Shown here: one piece after another, positions 35,789 through 43,508 of the stretch
How positions within the stretch are numbered: position 1 is the first letter of the stretch
How the letters are laid out: each line of letters starts with the position of its first letter
DNA from: Streptomyces sp. NBC_00457
GTDB lineage: Bacteria > Actinomycetota > Actinomycetes > Streptomycetales > Streptomycetaceae
Reading direction: 5' to 3'
DNA: 64,000 bases
Assembly: GCF_036014015.1 (NCBI RefSeq)
Contig: NZ_CP107905.1
Location: 4,402,001 to 4,466,000, forward strand
Translations under genes and position numbers: made by a program
The notes under the pieces: model-generated
The model's database searches: none
Told to the model about the DNA's origin: nothing
Seen by the model: the letters and a program-made list of their open reading frames with translations, nothing else

Positions 35789-36199
35789 ATGAAGAAGTCA
35801 ATCGGGTCCAAGAGCGGGTTCAAGAGCGGGTTCAAGCGGGTGACCGCCGCGGCCGCCACGCTCGCCGCGGTCGGGCTGCTGTCGGCCGGCGCCGGCACCG
35901 CATCCGCCGACGCGTCGTCCGACTCGTCCACCGGCGATGCCCGTCTGGCGGCCGCCAGCTGGCACGCCTTCGCGGAGGAGAGCTTCGAGGGTCTGGACGG
36001 TTGGTTCTCCGGAGACACGGGAGCCTGCACCTACGTCGGCGACAACTGGAACGACAGCATCCGATCCGCCCGCACCGAGAGCAGCGCCAGGGTGGAGCTG
36101 TGGGAGCACGCCGACTGCACCGGGTGGTCGATCACCATCGACGACACCGGCTACGGCGACATCGGCCCGTGGGTCAGCGCCTACCGCGTCACCACCTAG
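35789..36199 (+). CDS. Secreted beta/gamma-crystallin-like protein, peptidase inhibitor I36 type
   Basis: A 136-residue secreted protein. Signal peptide: KKSIGSKSGFKSGFKRVTAAAATLAAVGLLSAGAGTASA, with likely cleavage after ASA. The mature part has CTYVGDNWNDSIRSART and VELWEHADCTGWSITIDDTGYGDIGPW, with two cysteines, typical of the I36/crystallin-like fold. Family members include metalloprotease inhibitors, but many are uncharacterised. ATG 35789 follows AAGGA at about eight bases; an upstream in-frame ATG at 35759 lacks the signal-peptide layout. The SGFKSGFK repeat in the signal region comes from a short DNA duplication. A strong terminator follows the gene. Confidence 0.75.
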   Translation: MKKSIGSKSGFKSGFKRVTAAAATLAAVGLLSAGAGTASADASSDSSTGDARLAAASWHAFAEESFEGLDGWFSGDTGACTYVGDNWNDSIRSARTESSARVELWEHADCTGWSITIDDTGYGDIGPWVSAYRVTT

Positions 36200-36225
36200 C
36201 ACGCCGACAGGCCGCTCACCCGGCC

Positions 36226-36263
36226 ACGGCCTCCGGTCCCCTCGGGGGAGGACCGGAGGCCGT
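36226..36263. terminator. Convergent hairpin terminator
   Basis: ACGGCCTCCGGTCC (36226-36239) pairs perfectly with 36250-36263, a 14-bp stem and 10-base loop, between the I36-like stop and the DUF397 stop. Confidence 0.8.
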
Positions 36264-36296
36264 TCCGCGTCACGCCATGCGCCGCCGTGGCCGCCC

Positions 36297-36584
36297 CTAG
36301 CCGCGCGGCTCCTGAAGGAATCGGACGAAGGGCGCCCAGGCGGTCGCGGGGAAGAACAGGGCGGGTCCCTGGGGGTTCTTGGAGTCCCGGACGGGGACGA
36401 GGCCGGGGAGGTCGTCGCGGATCTCGACGCAGTTCCCGCCGGAGCCGTTGCTGTAGCTGGACTTGCGCCAGACGGCGGCGCCGACGAAGCCTTCGGCGAC
36501 CTCTACGCAGTCCCCGCCGGAGCCGTTGCTGTAGCTGCTCTTACGCCAGAGAGCGGCGCTCAAGTCAATCTGGTTGCTTGCCAT
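36297..36584 (-). CDS. Tandem DUF397 protein
   Basis: A 95-residue protein with two DUF397 units: WRKSSYSNGSGGDCVEVAEGF at about 13-33 and WRKSSYSNGSGGNCVEIRDDL at about 39-59, followed by VPVRDSKNPQGPALFFPATAW. The duplicated stretch is also nearly identical in DNA, so the duplication is recent. DUF397 proteins are the partners of XRE/DUF5753 regulators in Streptomyces (the BldB/WhiJ type of locus). The start overlaps the end of the regulator gene by 20 bases, which fits that pairing. Confidence 0.9.
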   Translation of the reverse strand: MASNQIDLSAALWRKSSYSNGSGGDCVEVAEGFVGAAVWRKSSYSNGSGGNCVEIRDDLPGLVPVRDSKNPQGPALFFPATAWAPFVRFLQEPRG

Positions 36585-37419
36585 TTCGAGAATCCTCTGC
36601 CGCTTCCTCGATCATCACGAGGGACGCCTCAGGCGGCAGTGCGGCGGCCCTGAGCAGATCGTACGACCTGCGGTACTCCGCCACGAGGGCCGGATCGTCG
36701 ATGGTGTCACCGGTGTGCAGCGACTCCGTGTATGCGAGCGGAGGGGCGTCGGCGAAGGTCATGATCATGGCGGTGCCCAGCATGAAGGGATGCGCTCCCC
36801 GCCTCCACGGCAGGATCTGTGGAGCGATCCGGTGCCGTCGCGCCAACACCGCGATGCCGTCGAGCTGCGCGGCCATCTCCTCGGGCGGCAGGATGGGGTC
36901 GCGCAGGATCGACTCGTGCAGGATCACCCAGTACATCGGCTTCCTGTGGTCGCGCTCGAAGAGACCTGCCCGCTCCATCCGGGCGCTGACCTTCTCCTCC
37001 ACCTCGTCGTCCGGCGCCAGCGGATGCGTTGCACGGACCACTGCCCGCGCGTACGCGGGCGTCTGCAGCAGGCCCGGCAGGACGGCGGGCGACCACTCCT
37101 CAATGGCCGTCGCGTACTTCTCGGCCTCCAGCACCCGCTCGAAGTACTCGGCGTGCCCCTTCCGTCGAGCCTTCCGCACATCCTCACACCGGCGTCCGAA
37201 GAACCCGTCCGTCCCCAGCAACCGATCAACGTGCCGCGCCAGATCCTCCGGCATCCGCCGCTGCCCGCGCTCGATCTCGCTCAGGTAGGTCGCCCCGTAG
37301 AACGACCCCTCCACCGTCTCCTGAAGCGTCAGCCCCGCTGCCTCCCGCTTCCACCGCAACTCCTTGCCGTAGAACTCGGGAACGCTCGCCGACCCGTCAA
37401 TGTTCTTGCTGCCGGGCAC
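36565..37419 (-). CDS. XRE-family regulator with DUF5753 sensor domain
   Basis: A 284-residue regulator starting VPGSKNIDGSASVPEFYGKEL. The helix-turn-helix is LRWKREAAGLTLQETVEGSFYGATYLSEIERGQRRM (about 20-55), followed by the DUF5753 domain: YFERVLEAEKYATAIEEWSPAVLPGLLQTPAYARAVVRATHP, FERDHRKPMYWVILHESILRDP, and ILPWRRGAHPFMLGTAMIMTF, all typical. It partners the DUF397 gene downstream. In related loci this pair controls development or secondary metabolism. GTG 37419 is preferred over the open frame to 37491. The divergent pair of small genes at 37538-38112 completes the usual module. Confidence 0.88.
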   Translation of the reverse strand: MPGSKNIDGSASVPEFYGKELRWKREAAGLTLQETVEGSFYGATYLSEIERGQRRMPEDLARHVDRLLGTDGFFGRRCEDVRKARRKGHAEYFERVLEAEKYATAIEEWSPAVLPGLLQTPAYARAVVRATHPLAPDDEVEEKVSARMERAGLFERDHRKPMYWVILHESILRDPILPPEEMAAQLDGIAVLARRHRIAPQILPWRRGAHPFMLGTAMIMTFADAPPLAYTESLHTGDTIDDPALVAEYRRSYDLLRAAALPPEASLVMIEEAAEDSRNGKQPD

Positions 37420-37466
37420 CCTTGACCGCCTCTCTCCACATTCCCCGCTGTGAAGGCCAAACGTCT

Positions 37467-37514
37467 TTGACGGTACGCCGTTTGCCGCCACTGTGTGAGC
37501 AGTTCGTCACACAG
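37467..37514. promoter_or_regulatory. Candidate promoter and operator between DUF5753 regulator and small-protein gene
   Basis: TTGACG at 37467-37472 is a good -35 on the plus strand. At 37491-37514, CTGTGTGA and TCACACAG form a perfect 8-bp inverted repeat with an eight-base spacer, where the -10 and start of transcription of the rightward genes should lie. The XRE regulator encoded on the left side is the natural candidate to bind it. Confidence 0.45.
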
Positions 37515-37537
37515 AGCGCACAGGAAGGCGCACGTCC

Positions 37538-37747
37538 ATGCCGGTCCCCCACCCCCACGAGGCCGATCCCCACGTCGAAGCGCTGCGCGCCGCCCTGGCA
37601 GCGAACGGCATCACGCTCCCCTCCCTCGGCCTCGAACTGCCCACGCTCACAGGCCCGTACGCCCTCCCCCTGATCGCGCTCGGAAACTGCAACCTGGCCA
37701 CGGCCGACGCCCTCACCACCGCGCTGCGCAAGGCGGCCGCCCTGTGA
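37538..37747 (+). CDS. Small conserved-type protein coupled to an anti-sigma-like ATPase
   Basis: A 69-residue protein, MPVPHPHEADPHVEALRAALAANGITLPSLGLELPTLTGPYALPLIALGNCNLATADALTTALRKAAAL. It has no signal peptide or membrane helix, and it ends in a helix. The GTGA overlap with the next gene (37744) shows translation coupling. I do not recognise a domain; small genes of this kind commonly accompany XRE/DUF397/ATP-binding modules in Streptomyces. Confidence 0.65.
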   Translation: MPVPHPHEADPHVEALRAALAANGITLPSLGLELPTLTGPYALPLIALGNCNLATADALTTALRKAAAL

Positions 37748-38112
37748 CCCCTCTGCGGCTGGAGCTGATCGCCATCCCCAAAGCCGTCCCCGAGGCCCGC
37801 CGCGCCGTGCGCGAGCATCTCGGGGTCCCCTGCCCGGACGTACAGCTCTGCGTCAGCGAGCTACTGACGAACGTGATCCGCCATGTCGGCGAGGGCACCC
37901 CTGTATCCCTGCTCCTGACCCGAGCCGAGGGACGGACTCGAATCGAGGTCACCGACGCCGGGCCGTGCACCTGGCTCGTCCTTCGTGAGGCCGGCGCCGA
38001 GGACGAAACGGGCCGGGGCTTGCCGCTGCTCGACGCGCTCGTGCTGCGGTGGGGCGTGGAACAGGGCACGGACGGCAAGACGGTGTGGTGCGAACTGCCC
38101 GACGGCCCCTGA
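37744..38112 (+). CDS. ATP-binding protein of the anti-sigma factor (RsbW/HATPase_c) type
   Basis: A 122-residue single-domain GHKL ATPase. The N-box is VQLCVSELLTNVIRHVGEG with the Glu and Asn that bind Mg-ATP, the G1 box is VTDAGPCTW, and the G2 region ETGRGLPLLDALVLRWGVE follows, ending in a strand KTVWCELP. Stand-alone proteins like this phosphorylate anti-sigma-antagonists or bind sigma factors; partners are not in the window. It overlaps the preceding small gene by four bases. Confidence 0.85.
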   Translation: MTPLRLELIAIPKAVPEARRAVREHLGVPCPDVQLCVSELLTNVIRHVGEGTPVSLLLTRAEGRTRIEVTDAGPCTWLVLREAGAEDETGRGLPLLDALVLRWGVEQGTDGKTVWCELPDGP

Positions 38113-38125
38113 CGCATGGGCGAGG

Positions 38126-38149
38126 GGCGCACCGTTCGCGCGGTGCGCC
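38126..38149. terminator. Convergent hairpin terminator
   Basis: GGCGCACCG (38126-38134), six-base loop, CGGTGCGCC (38141-38149), between two convergent stop codons. Confidence 0.65.
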
Positions 38150-38164
38150 GCCTGCGGCCCGAGA

Positions 38165-39178
38165 TCAGCCAGGCGTCCGCTGTGTGGCGGCGCGGAGCAG
38201 GGACGCCCCCGCCGGTGTGAGCGTGTGCAGCACGGCCGAGCCGGTGCGGATGGTGGTGACGAGTCCCGCTTCGCGCAGCGCGGTGGCGTGTCGGCTGGCG
38301 GAGGACGCCGAGACTCCCGCGGCGCGGGCGATCTCGCCGGTCGTGGCGCCGGTGGACGCGGCGCCCAGAGCGACCGCGCGGGCACGCCCGAGCAGGGCGA
38401 CCAGGGGTGTGTCGGGGGCGCCGGCGCCGTGCGGGGTCTCCGGCGGCGGGCTCTGCTCGTGGAGCAGCGAGTACCAGAGCACGGGTGGCAGTTCCGGGTC
38501 GGCGAAGGCTACTGGCTCAGCCCAGTTGAAGTACGAGGGGACGAGCGTGAGCCCACGGCCGTTCAGATGCAGGTCTCGGTCGTCGGCCTGCTTGGGGTAG
38601 GTGACCTCCAGGACGGGAGCGCGCCAGCGCAGCATGGGTCCGAGACCGGCGAGCATGCCCTCCACTCCGCCGTCCAGGAGCCCGCGGCTCCGCTGCGCCC
38701 GCTCGGCCTCGATCCGGGCCTGTGCCTGTTCTTCGTACGGGGCCACCACCACGTCGTAGTACGCGCGCAGCATCCCCACGAACTCCTTGCGCGCCTCCAG
38801 CCCGGCCAGCTGCCCGGCCCACGACGGGGCCCCGTTGGTCCGGCCGAGGATGGCCATCTCGTTGAGGACCCGTTGCGGAGGCGTGGCCAGAATTGATTCA
38901 ACTCCCGCGTCCCAACCGCCCACCGCATCGGCGGGAGTCAGAAAGTCCGGAAAGTAGGCGGCCCTTGGATACAAGGGCAGAAGGACGCCCCGCAGGACAC
39001 GCTCCAGCCCCCTCTCCCGCAATTGCTGCCGTGCCGTGCGATACCAGCCGGCGTAGGCCCACCGCCCTCTCCGTGACTGCAATCGGTGCAGGCTCGCGGC
39101 GATCTCCCAGAGCGGATCAGGCGCGACGGCAATCCTGGTTCTCGCCAGATCCACTTCGCCGAAGTGAATGCGGAGCAT
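38165..39178 (-). CDS. ArsR-type winged-helix regulator with DUF5937-like N-terminal domain
   Basis: A 337-residue regulator. The N-terminal two thirds (MLRIHFGEVDLARTRIAVAPDPLWEIAASLHRLQ...) match the Streptomyces DUF5937 pattern, including AYYDVVVAPYEEQAQARIEAERA. The C-terminal about 75 residues form an ArsR-type winged helix: LLGRARAVALGAASTGATTGEIARAAGVSASSASRHATALREAGLVTTIRTGSAVLHTLTPAG. No metal-binding cysteines are present in the helix region, so the signal is not a metal by the classical site. ATG 39178 has GGGGGAG six bases ahead; the earlier in-frame start at 39238 lacks one. It is divergent from a lipoprotein gene. Confidence 0.8.
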   Translation of the reverse strand: MLRIHFGEVDLARTRIAVAPDPLWEIAASLHRLQSRRGRWAYAGWYRTARQQLRERGLERVLRGVLLPLYPRAAYFPDFLTPADAVGGWDAGVESILATPPQRVLNEMAILGRTNGAPSWAGQLAGLEARKEFVGMLRAYYDVVVAPYEEQAQARIEAERAQRSRGLLDGGVEGMLAGLGPMLRWRAPVLEVTYPKQADDRDLHLNGRGLTLVPSYFNWAEPVAFADPELPPVLWYSLLHEQSPPPETPHGAGAPDTPLVALLGRARAVALGAASTGATTGEIARAAGVSASSASRHATALREAGLVTTIRTGSAVLHTLTPAGASLLRAATQRTPG

Positions 39179-39299
39179 GTCATTCTCCCCCGTTGAACTC
39201 GGCTTTTGCTCTACAGCGCAACAGCGTTGGTTCTCCACGGTCAGCTGGGAGATCGTAGGTCGCGGAGATCAAGACGCGATAAACGGGGGTTCAACGGAC

Positions 39300-40193
39300 A
39301 TGAGGCGCATGTTTATCTCGGCCTGCGCGAGTGTCGTGATCGTCGCCGCCGCGACCGCCGGCTGCGGCACGGAAGCCGAACCCGGCGGCCATGGACGTGA
39401 GTTGACCGCGGCCGAGGAGGTCGTGGTACGGCGTGCCGAGCAGATGCTCGTCAAGGAGTGCATGGAGGAGAAGGGCTTCAAGTACTGGGTGGGGGCTCTC
39501 CCGGCGGTCGACGACCTGAAGGGCGACGGTGCCTTCCTGACCGACGTCGGCTGGGCGAAGCGGCACGGCTACGGCAGCAGGCTTCAGAAGAAGGCCCAGA
39601 ACGTCCATCGCGACGACCGGAACAACGCGTACGCCAAAACGCTCCCGCGGGAGGAACGCGCCCGGTACAGCGACACACTCCTGGGCTCGATGTCGAGCGG
39701 AACGCTGACGGCCGAACTGCCCACCGGCACCACGGTCCAGACCTCCCGCGACAGCTGCCTGGCCGACGCCAAGGGCCGGCTGTACGGGGACTTCGAGACC
39801 TGGTTCCGGGCCGAGAAGACGGCCACGAACCTGACGCCTCTGTACCAATCGGACCTCGTCAAGGACCGGCGATTCACGGCCGCGGTCAAGCAGTGGTCGG
39901 CGTGCATGCGGGCGGCGGGCCACGACTACGCCGATCCGCCGGAGGCCCGCGAAAAGCTCCCCGAGCTCACCAAGGGTCTGAGCGAGGAGAAGGCGTACGC
40001 CGTCGAGGTCGGCCTCGCGGTCGCCGAGGCCACCTGCGCCAACGAGACACCGTTGGCCAGGACGGCACGCGCGCTCGACAACGAGTACCGCGAGAAGCGA
40101 CTCACGCGGTACGGCGACGACATCGCCGCCTACGAGCGCATGAGCCTCGACGCGCTCGCCCGGGCCGAGGAGATCACCGGCTCGACGGCCTGA
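39300..40193 (+). CDS. Lipoprotein of unknown function
   Basis: A 297-residue protein with a short signal and lipobox ending VAAATAGC. The mature part is charged and helical, with cysteines at VKECMEEKGFKYW, SRDSCLADAKGRLYG, VKQWSACMRAAGHDYADP and AEATCANETPLA. The pattern of CM(x)3G and WxxCMxxxGxxY is common in Streptomyces exported proteins whose function is unknown. ATG 39300 is nearer to the lipobox than the upstream in-frame start. It is divergent from the ArsR-type regulator, which may control it. Confidence 0.75.
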   Translation: MRRMFISACASVVIVAAATAGCGTEAEPGGHGRELTAAEEVVVRRAEQMLVKECMEEKGFKYWVGALPAVDDLKGDGAFLTDVGWAKRHGYGSRLQKKAQNVHRDDRNNAYAKTLPREERARYSDTLLGSMSSGTLTAELPTGTTVQTSRDSCLADAKGRLYGDFETWFRAEKTATNLTPLYQSDLVKDRRFTAAVKQWSACMRAAGHDYADPPEAREKLPELTKGLSEEKAYAVEVGLAVAEATCANETPLARTARALDNEYREKRLTRYGDDIAAYERMSLDALARAEEITGSTA

Positions 40194-40289
40194 CCGGCAT
40201 CTCCCGTCCGGGACCAGGCATCCAGACTTCCGCGGCGCCACAGCCGCGGGACCCGTAACACCACACCCGCACACAAGGAGTGATGCATC

Positions 40290-40748
40290 ATGCGCAAGAT
40301 CCTGGCCACGGCCGCGACTCTCGGCCTCGCGACCCTCGGGGCCATCGTCCCGGCAACCGGCGCCCAGGCCGCCACGCCCTGCGAGAACGCGTACAACGCC
40401 CTCGCTTCCGGCAGGTTCGCCGCGTACAACGCCACCAACTGCGGCACCCTCCTCGGCAGCACGGAGGGCCAGGACCAGGACTGGGGCAACAGCACCGGGG
40501 TCTTCTCGGGCAGGGACACCAACCAGGCGACGTCCCTCATCAACAAGGGCACGAGCGGCATGCGCGTCCAGCTCTTCAACGGGACGGGGGACGACTGGGC
40601 AGGCGGTAACACCTGCCTCGCAGCGGGCGAGAAGATAAGCAACCTCGACAATCAGTACTTCAGCACCGGCATCGAGGTGAACAACCAGATCAGCTCACAC
40701 CGGTGGATCTGGAGCGGGTGCGGCGCGGGCCTCACTCCTGACAGCTGA
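40290..40748 (+). CDS. Secreted peptidase inhibitor I36-like protein
   Basis: A 152-residue secreted protein, with signal MRKILATAATLGLATLGAIVPATGAQAA and likely cleavage after AQA. The mature part has the repeated crystallin-like pattern: CENAYNALASGRFAAYNATNCGTLLGS, DWGNSTGVFSGRDTNQATSLINKG and VQLFNGTGDDWAGGNTCLAAGEKISNLDN, closing SSHRWIWSGCG. The four cysteines suggest two disulfides. A paralogue with the same signal type follows at 40885 but is frameshifted. AAGGAG precedes ATG 40290 by about eight bases. Confidence 0.75.
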   Translation: MRKILATAATLGLATLGAIVPATGAQAATPCENAYNALASGRFAAYNATNCGTLLGSTEGQDQDWGNSTGVFSGRDTNQATSLINKGTSGMRVQLFNGTGDDWAGGNTCLAAGEKISNLDNQYFSTGIEVNNQISSHRWIWSGCGAGLTPDS

Positions 40749-40780
40749 CCACTCACTCGCACGGCCGGCCCGTGCACCAC

Positions 40781-40813
40781 CCCGTGGCCCGCCGCCTCCC
40801 GGCGGGCCACGGG
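40781..40813 (+). terminator. Hairpin terminator after the I36-like gene
   Basis: CCCGTGGCCCGCCG (40781-40794) pairs with 40800-40813, a perfect 14-bp stem and five-base loop, 32 bp after the stop. Confidence 0.8.
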
Positions 40814-40884
40814 CGTCCCGGGAACCCCACTCGAGGTCATCCCCCAGTCACGAGAGACAGGCACACAGGACAAGGAGATCCACC

Positions 40885-41333
40885 ATGCGCAAGACCCTGG
40901 CCACAGCCGCCATTCTCAGCCTCGCGGCGCTCGGTGCGCTCGTCCCCACGACCGGTGCACAGGCGTCCACGGCGTGCGACACCGCCTGGCGCAACGCATC
41001 GTCGGGCTACCTCTATGCCTACGACCTCACCAACTGCAGTGGCCTCTTCGGCAGGTCCGCAAGCAACGACTCGAACTGGGCGACAGCTCGGGCCCATTCC
41101 AGCGCAACAACGACAACGCCGCGACCTCCGTCCTGTTCAAGGGCACCACCGGACTGGCCGTCAAGTTCTACGAGGGCCCCGGCTACAGCGGCGGTCATCT
41201 CTGCCTGGAGGCGTCCGAAGCCTACGCGGACAGCCTCGCGGGAACGACGTTCAGCAATGGCACCCCCGCGAACGACAACATCAGCTCGCACCGCTGGGTG
41301 CCGAGCTCGGAGTGCGGCGCCTTCCTCGATTAG
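40885..41333 (+). pseudogene. I36-like secreted protein gene, frameshifted
   Basis: The 5' part encodes MRKTLATAAILSLAALGALVPTTGAQASTACDTAWRNASSGYLYAYDLTNCSGLFGRSASNDSNW, aligned with the intact paralogue at 40290. After the GGG run at 41078-41080 the homology continues in the next frame (GDSSGPFQRNNDNAATSVLFKG ... SSHRWVPSSECGAFLD, stop at 41333). One missing G in AACTGGGCGAC explains it: AAC TGG GGC GAC would restore the frame and the paralogue pattern DWGNSTG. It is either a real single-base loss or a sequencing error in a G run. AAGGAG ribosome site and the downstream amidase gene look undamaged. Confidence 0.75.
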
Positions 41334-41342
41334 GAGTCCTCG

Positions 41343-43508
41343 ATGTCCATCGACATTCGGCCCCGGTCAACCTGGGCCCCGTTTGCCGCCACCACCACGA
41401 CAGGAGGTCTCCTTATCGCGCGGAAGGCATGGGCGGAATTCTACGGGGATTACGAGAAGGCGGCCGAGGAACTGGTCGACGAGGTGGGAGCATCACCGGA
41501 GCCGTCGCGTCGCACATGGTCCCCTTGGAAGGGAGGTGTGTTCATCCACCACAGAGGCGGGGGTTCGTCCGATCTCGACAACGCCGCGGAGTGTGCGAAG
41601 GACGTGGCCGACGCCTGGTCGGACATGTACGGGAAGGCCGACGGGGACATCGGCTACAACTACTTCGTCTGCCCGCACGGAGACATATACGAGGGGCGTG
41701 GCCTCGAACGGGGAGAGGCGAACGGCGGCGATGCCCCCGCCCAGGGAAACGTACCCAAAGGACACGTCTGGGTCGCGGACCACGGTGCGGTCGGCCGGAA
41801 CGCCGCCTTCTATTCCATCTGCGGTCTCCTCCGGTCCGAAGACGAGCCGACCTCCGCGATGCGGACCTCGATCAAGAATCTGATCGCGTATCTGCGGACG
41901 GACGTTCCGGCCGGCAAGAAGGCCGGCCCCAACATGTTCCCTCACTCCAAGGGCTACAACACGGAGTGCCCCGGCAACCTTCTGCGCTATGCGCACACCG
42001 GCTCCTTGATGGACCCCGGAGTTCCCGCCGCGAGCAACCCGACGCAGCTTCAGATCATTTCCCGTGCCCAGTGGGGAGCACGCCCGCCCGTCAGTGAGGC
42101 GAAGGTCCCGCTGTCGCAGCGCACCGGTTTCGCCGTCCACTACTCCGCGGGGCCCACCAGCCAGACGCCGAAGGCCATCCAAAACTACCACATGGACTCG
42201 AACGGCTGGTGGGACATCGGATACAACTTCCTCGTCGACGTGCAGGGCCGCATCTTCGAAGGGCGCGGCTGGGCCAACGAGGGCGCGCATGCGACGGGTT
42301 ACAACACCACCCACTTCGGTGTCTGTTTCATCGGCCGGAACGGCGATGCCACCACGGCCGCCAAGAACGCCATCCGGAGCCTCTACCACGCCGCCAGGGA
42401 GAAGACCGGCAAGGCGCTCGCCGCGACCTACCACAGCGCGCTCGGCTCCACCCAGTGCCCCGGCGCGGCGCTCCGCGCCTGGGTACAGAGCGGGTTGCCG
42501 GGAACCACGTATCCCATCGTGGGCGGTGAACCGGTCTACGACGGCGATCCGCCGGACGACGGTTCCAGCGGCGGCCTGACCACCGTCCGGTCCATCGCCT
42601 CGCAGCAACGAGCCGTCAACGGGCTCGGCTACACCCCGCCGCTGACCGTGGACGGCGCCTTCGGCCAGCTCACCGACGCCGGAGTCCGGTGGCTCCAGAA
42701 CAAGGTCGGCGCACAGGCCGACGGACTGTGGGGGCCGCTGACCGAGGCGGCGTACGTGGCCTACACCGGCGAGGGCGGCAGTGGAGGCGGACTGTCCACG
42801 ATCCGCTCCATCGCCTCGCAGCAGCACGCGGTGAACGCACTCGGCTACACCCCGCCCCTCGGCGTCGACGGTAAATTCGGCCCGCTCACCGACGCCGGAG
42901 TCCGCTGGCTCCAGAACAAGATCGGCACCGAAGCCGACGGACTGTGGGGAACCGCCACGGAAGCGGCCTACGTCGCCCACATCGGCGGCTCCCCGGGGCA
43001 CATGGGCGGCGGACTGACCACCGTACGCTCGGTCAGCTCCCAGCAGAGCGCGGTGAACGCACTCGGCTACACCCCGCCCCTCGACGTGGACGGCGTCTTC
43101 GGCCCCCGCACCGAGGCCGGTGTGCGCTGGCTGCAGGACAAGGTCGGAACCGGGGTGGACGGGCTCTGGGGGCCCGCCACCGAGGCGGCGTACGGCCGGT
43201 ACGCCGATGGTGAACAGCTCGTGGTGGACGGGGAGTTCGGGCCCGCCACCATCGCCGCGACACAGCGGGCGATCGGCGTCACCGCGGACGGCGTCTGGGG
43301 GCCGGAGTCCAAACGGGCATTGCAGGAGCACCTCAACACCTGGACCGACGCCGGCCTGATCGTGGACGGCGCCGTCGGCGAGGCCACGGTGAAGGCGCTG
43401 CAAGGTCACCTCAACAAGATGATCCGCGCCGGTCTGATTTTGGACGGCGGCTGGGGCGCGGCCACCACCAAGGCCCTGCAGACCGCCCTCAACCAGGGGA
43501 GACTGTGA
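41343..43508 (+). CDS. Double N-acetylmuramoyl-L-alanine amidase (PGRP-type) with peptidoglycan-binding repeats
   Basis: A 721-residue protein. First amidase_2/PGRP domain (about 60-225): FIHHRGGG (H69/H70), GYNYFVCPHGDIYEGRG and HSKGYNTECPGNL (H201, C209), fitting the zinc ligands. Second domain (about 235-385): RAQWGARPP, FAVHYSAGP (H266), GYNFLVDVQGRIFEGRGW and TYHSALGSTQCPG (H364, C372). Three PG_binding_1-like repeats follow (about 415-600, QQxAVNxLGYTPPLxVDGxFG), then two or three shorter units to the end. No signal peptide or membrane helix is evident. AGGAG lies seven bases before ATG 41343. It overlaps the PhoX gene by one base. Confidence 0.88.
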   Translation: MSIDIRPRSTWAPFAATTTTGGLLIARKAWAEFYGDYEKAAEELVDEVGASPEPSRRTWSPWKGGVFIHHRGGGSSDLDNAAECAKDVADAWSDMYGKADGDIGYNYFVCPHGDIYEGRGLERGEANGGDAPAQGNVPKGHVWVADHGAVGRNAAFYSICGLLRSEDEPTSAMRTSIKNLIAYLRTDVPAGKKAGPNMFPHSKGYNTECPGNLLRYAHTGSLMDPGVPAASNPTQLQIISRAQWGARPPVSEAKVPLSQRTGFAVHYSAGPTSQTPKAIQNYHMDSNGWWDIGYNFLVDVQGRIFEGRGWANEGAHATGYNTTHFGVCFIGRNGDATTAAKNAIRSLYHAAREKTGKALAATYHSALGSTQCPGAALRAWVQSGLPGTTYPIVGGEPVYDGDPPDDGSSGGLTTVRSIASQQRAVNGLGYTPPLTVDGAFGQLTDAGVRWLQNKVGAQADGLWGPLTEAAYVAYTGEGGSGGGLSTIRSIASQQHAVNALGYTPPLGVDGKFGPLTDAGVRWLQNKIGTEADGLWGTATEAAYVAHIGGSPGHMGGGLTTVRSVSSQQSAVNALGYTPPLDVDGVFGPRTEAGVRWLQDKVGTGVDGLWGPATEAAYGRYADGEQLVVDGEFGPATIAATQRAIGVTADGVWGPESKRALQEHLNTWTDAGLIVDGAVGEATVKALQGHLNKMIRAGLILDGGWGAATTKALQTALNQGRL

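Noticed and set aside
41343..43508. Phage endolysin origin of the double amidase
   Set aside because: No holin, tail or other phage gene is nearby, and PG-binding repeat number is larger than in usual endolysins; left as a chromosomal hydrolase.
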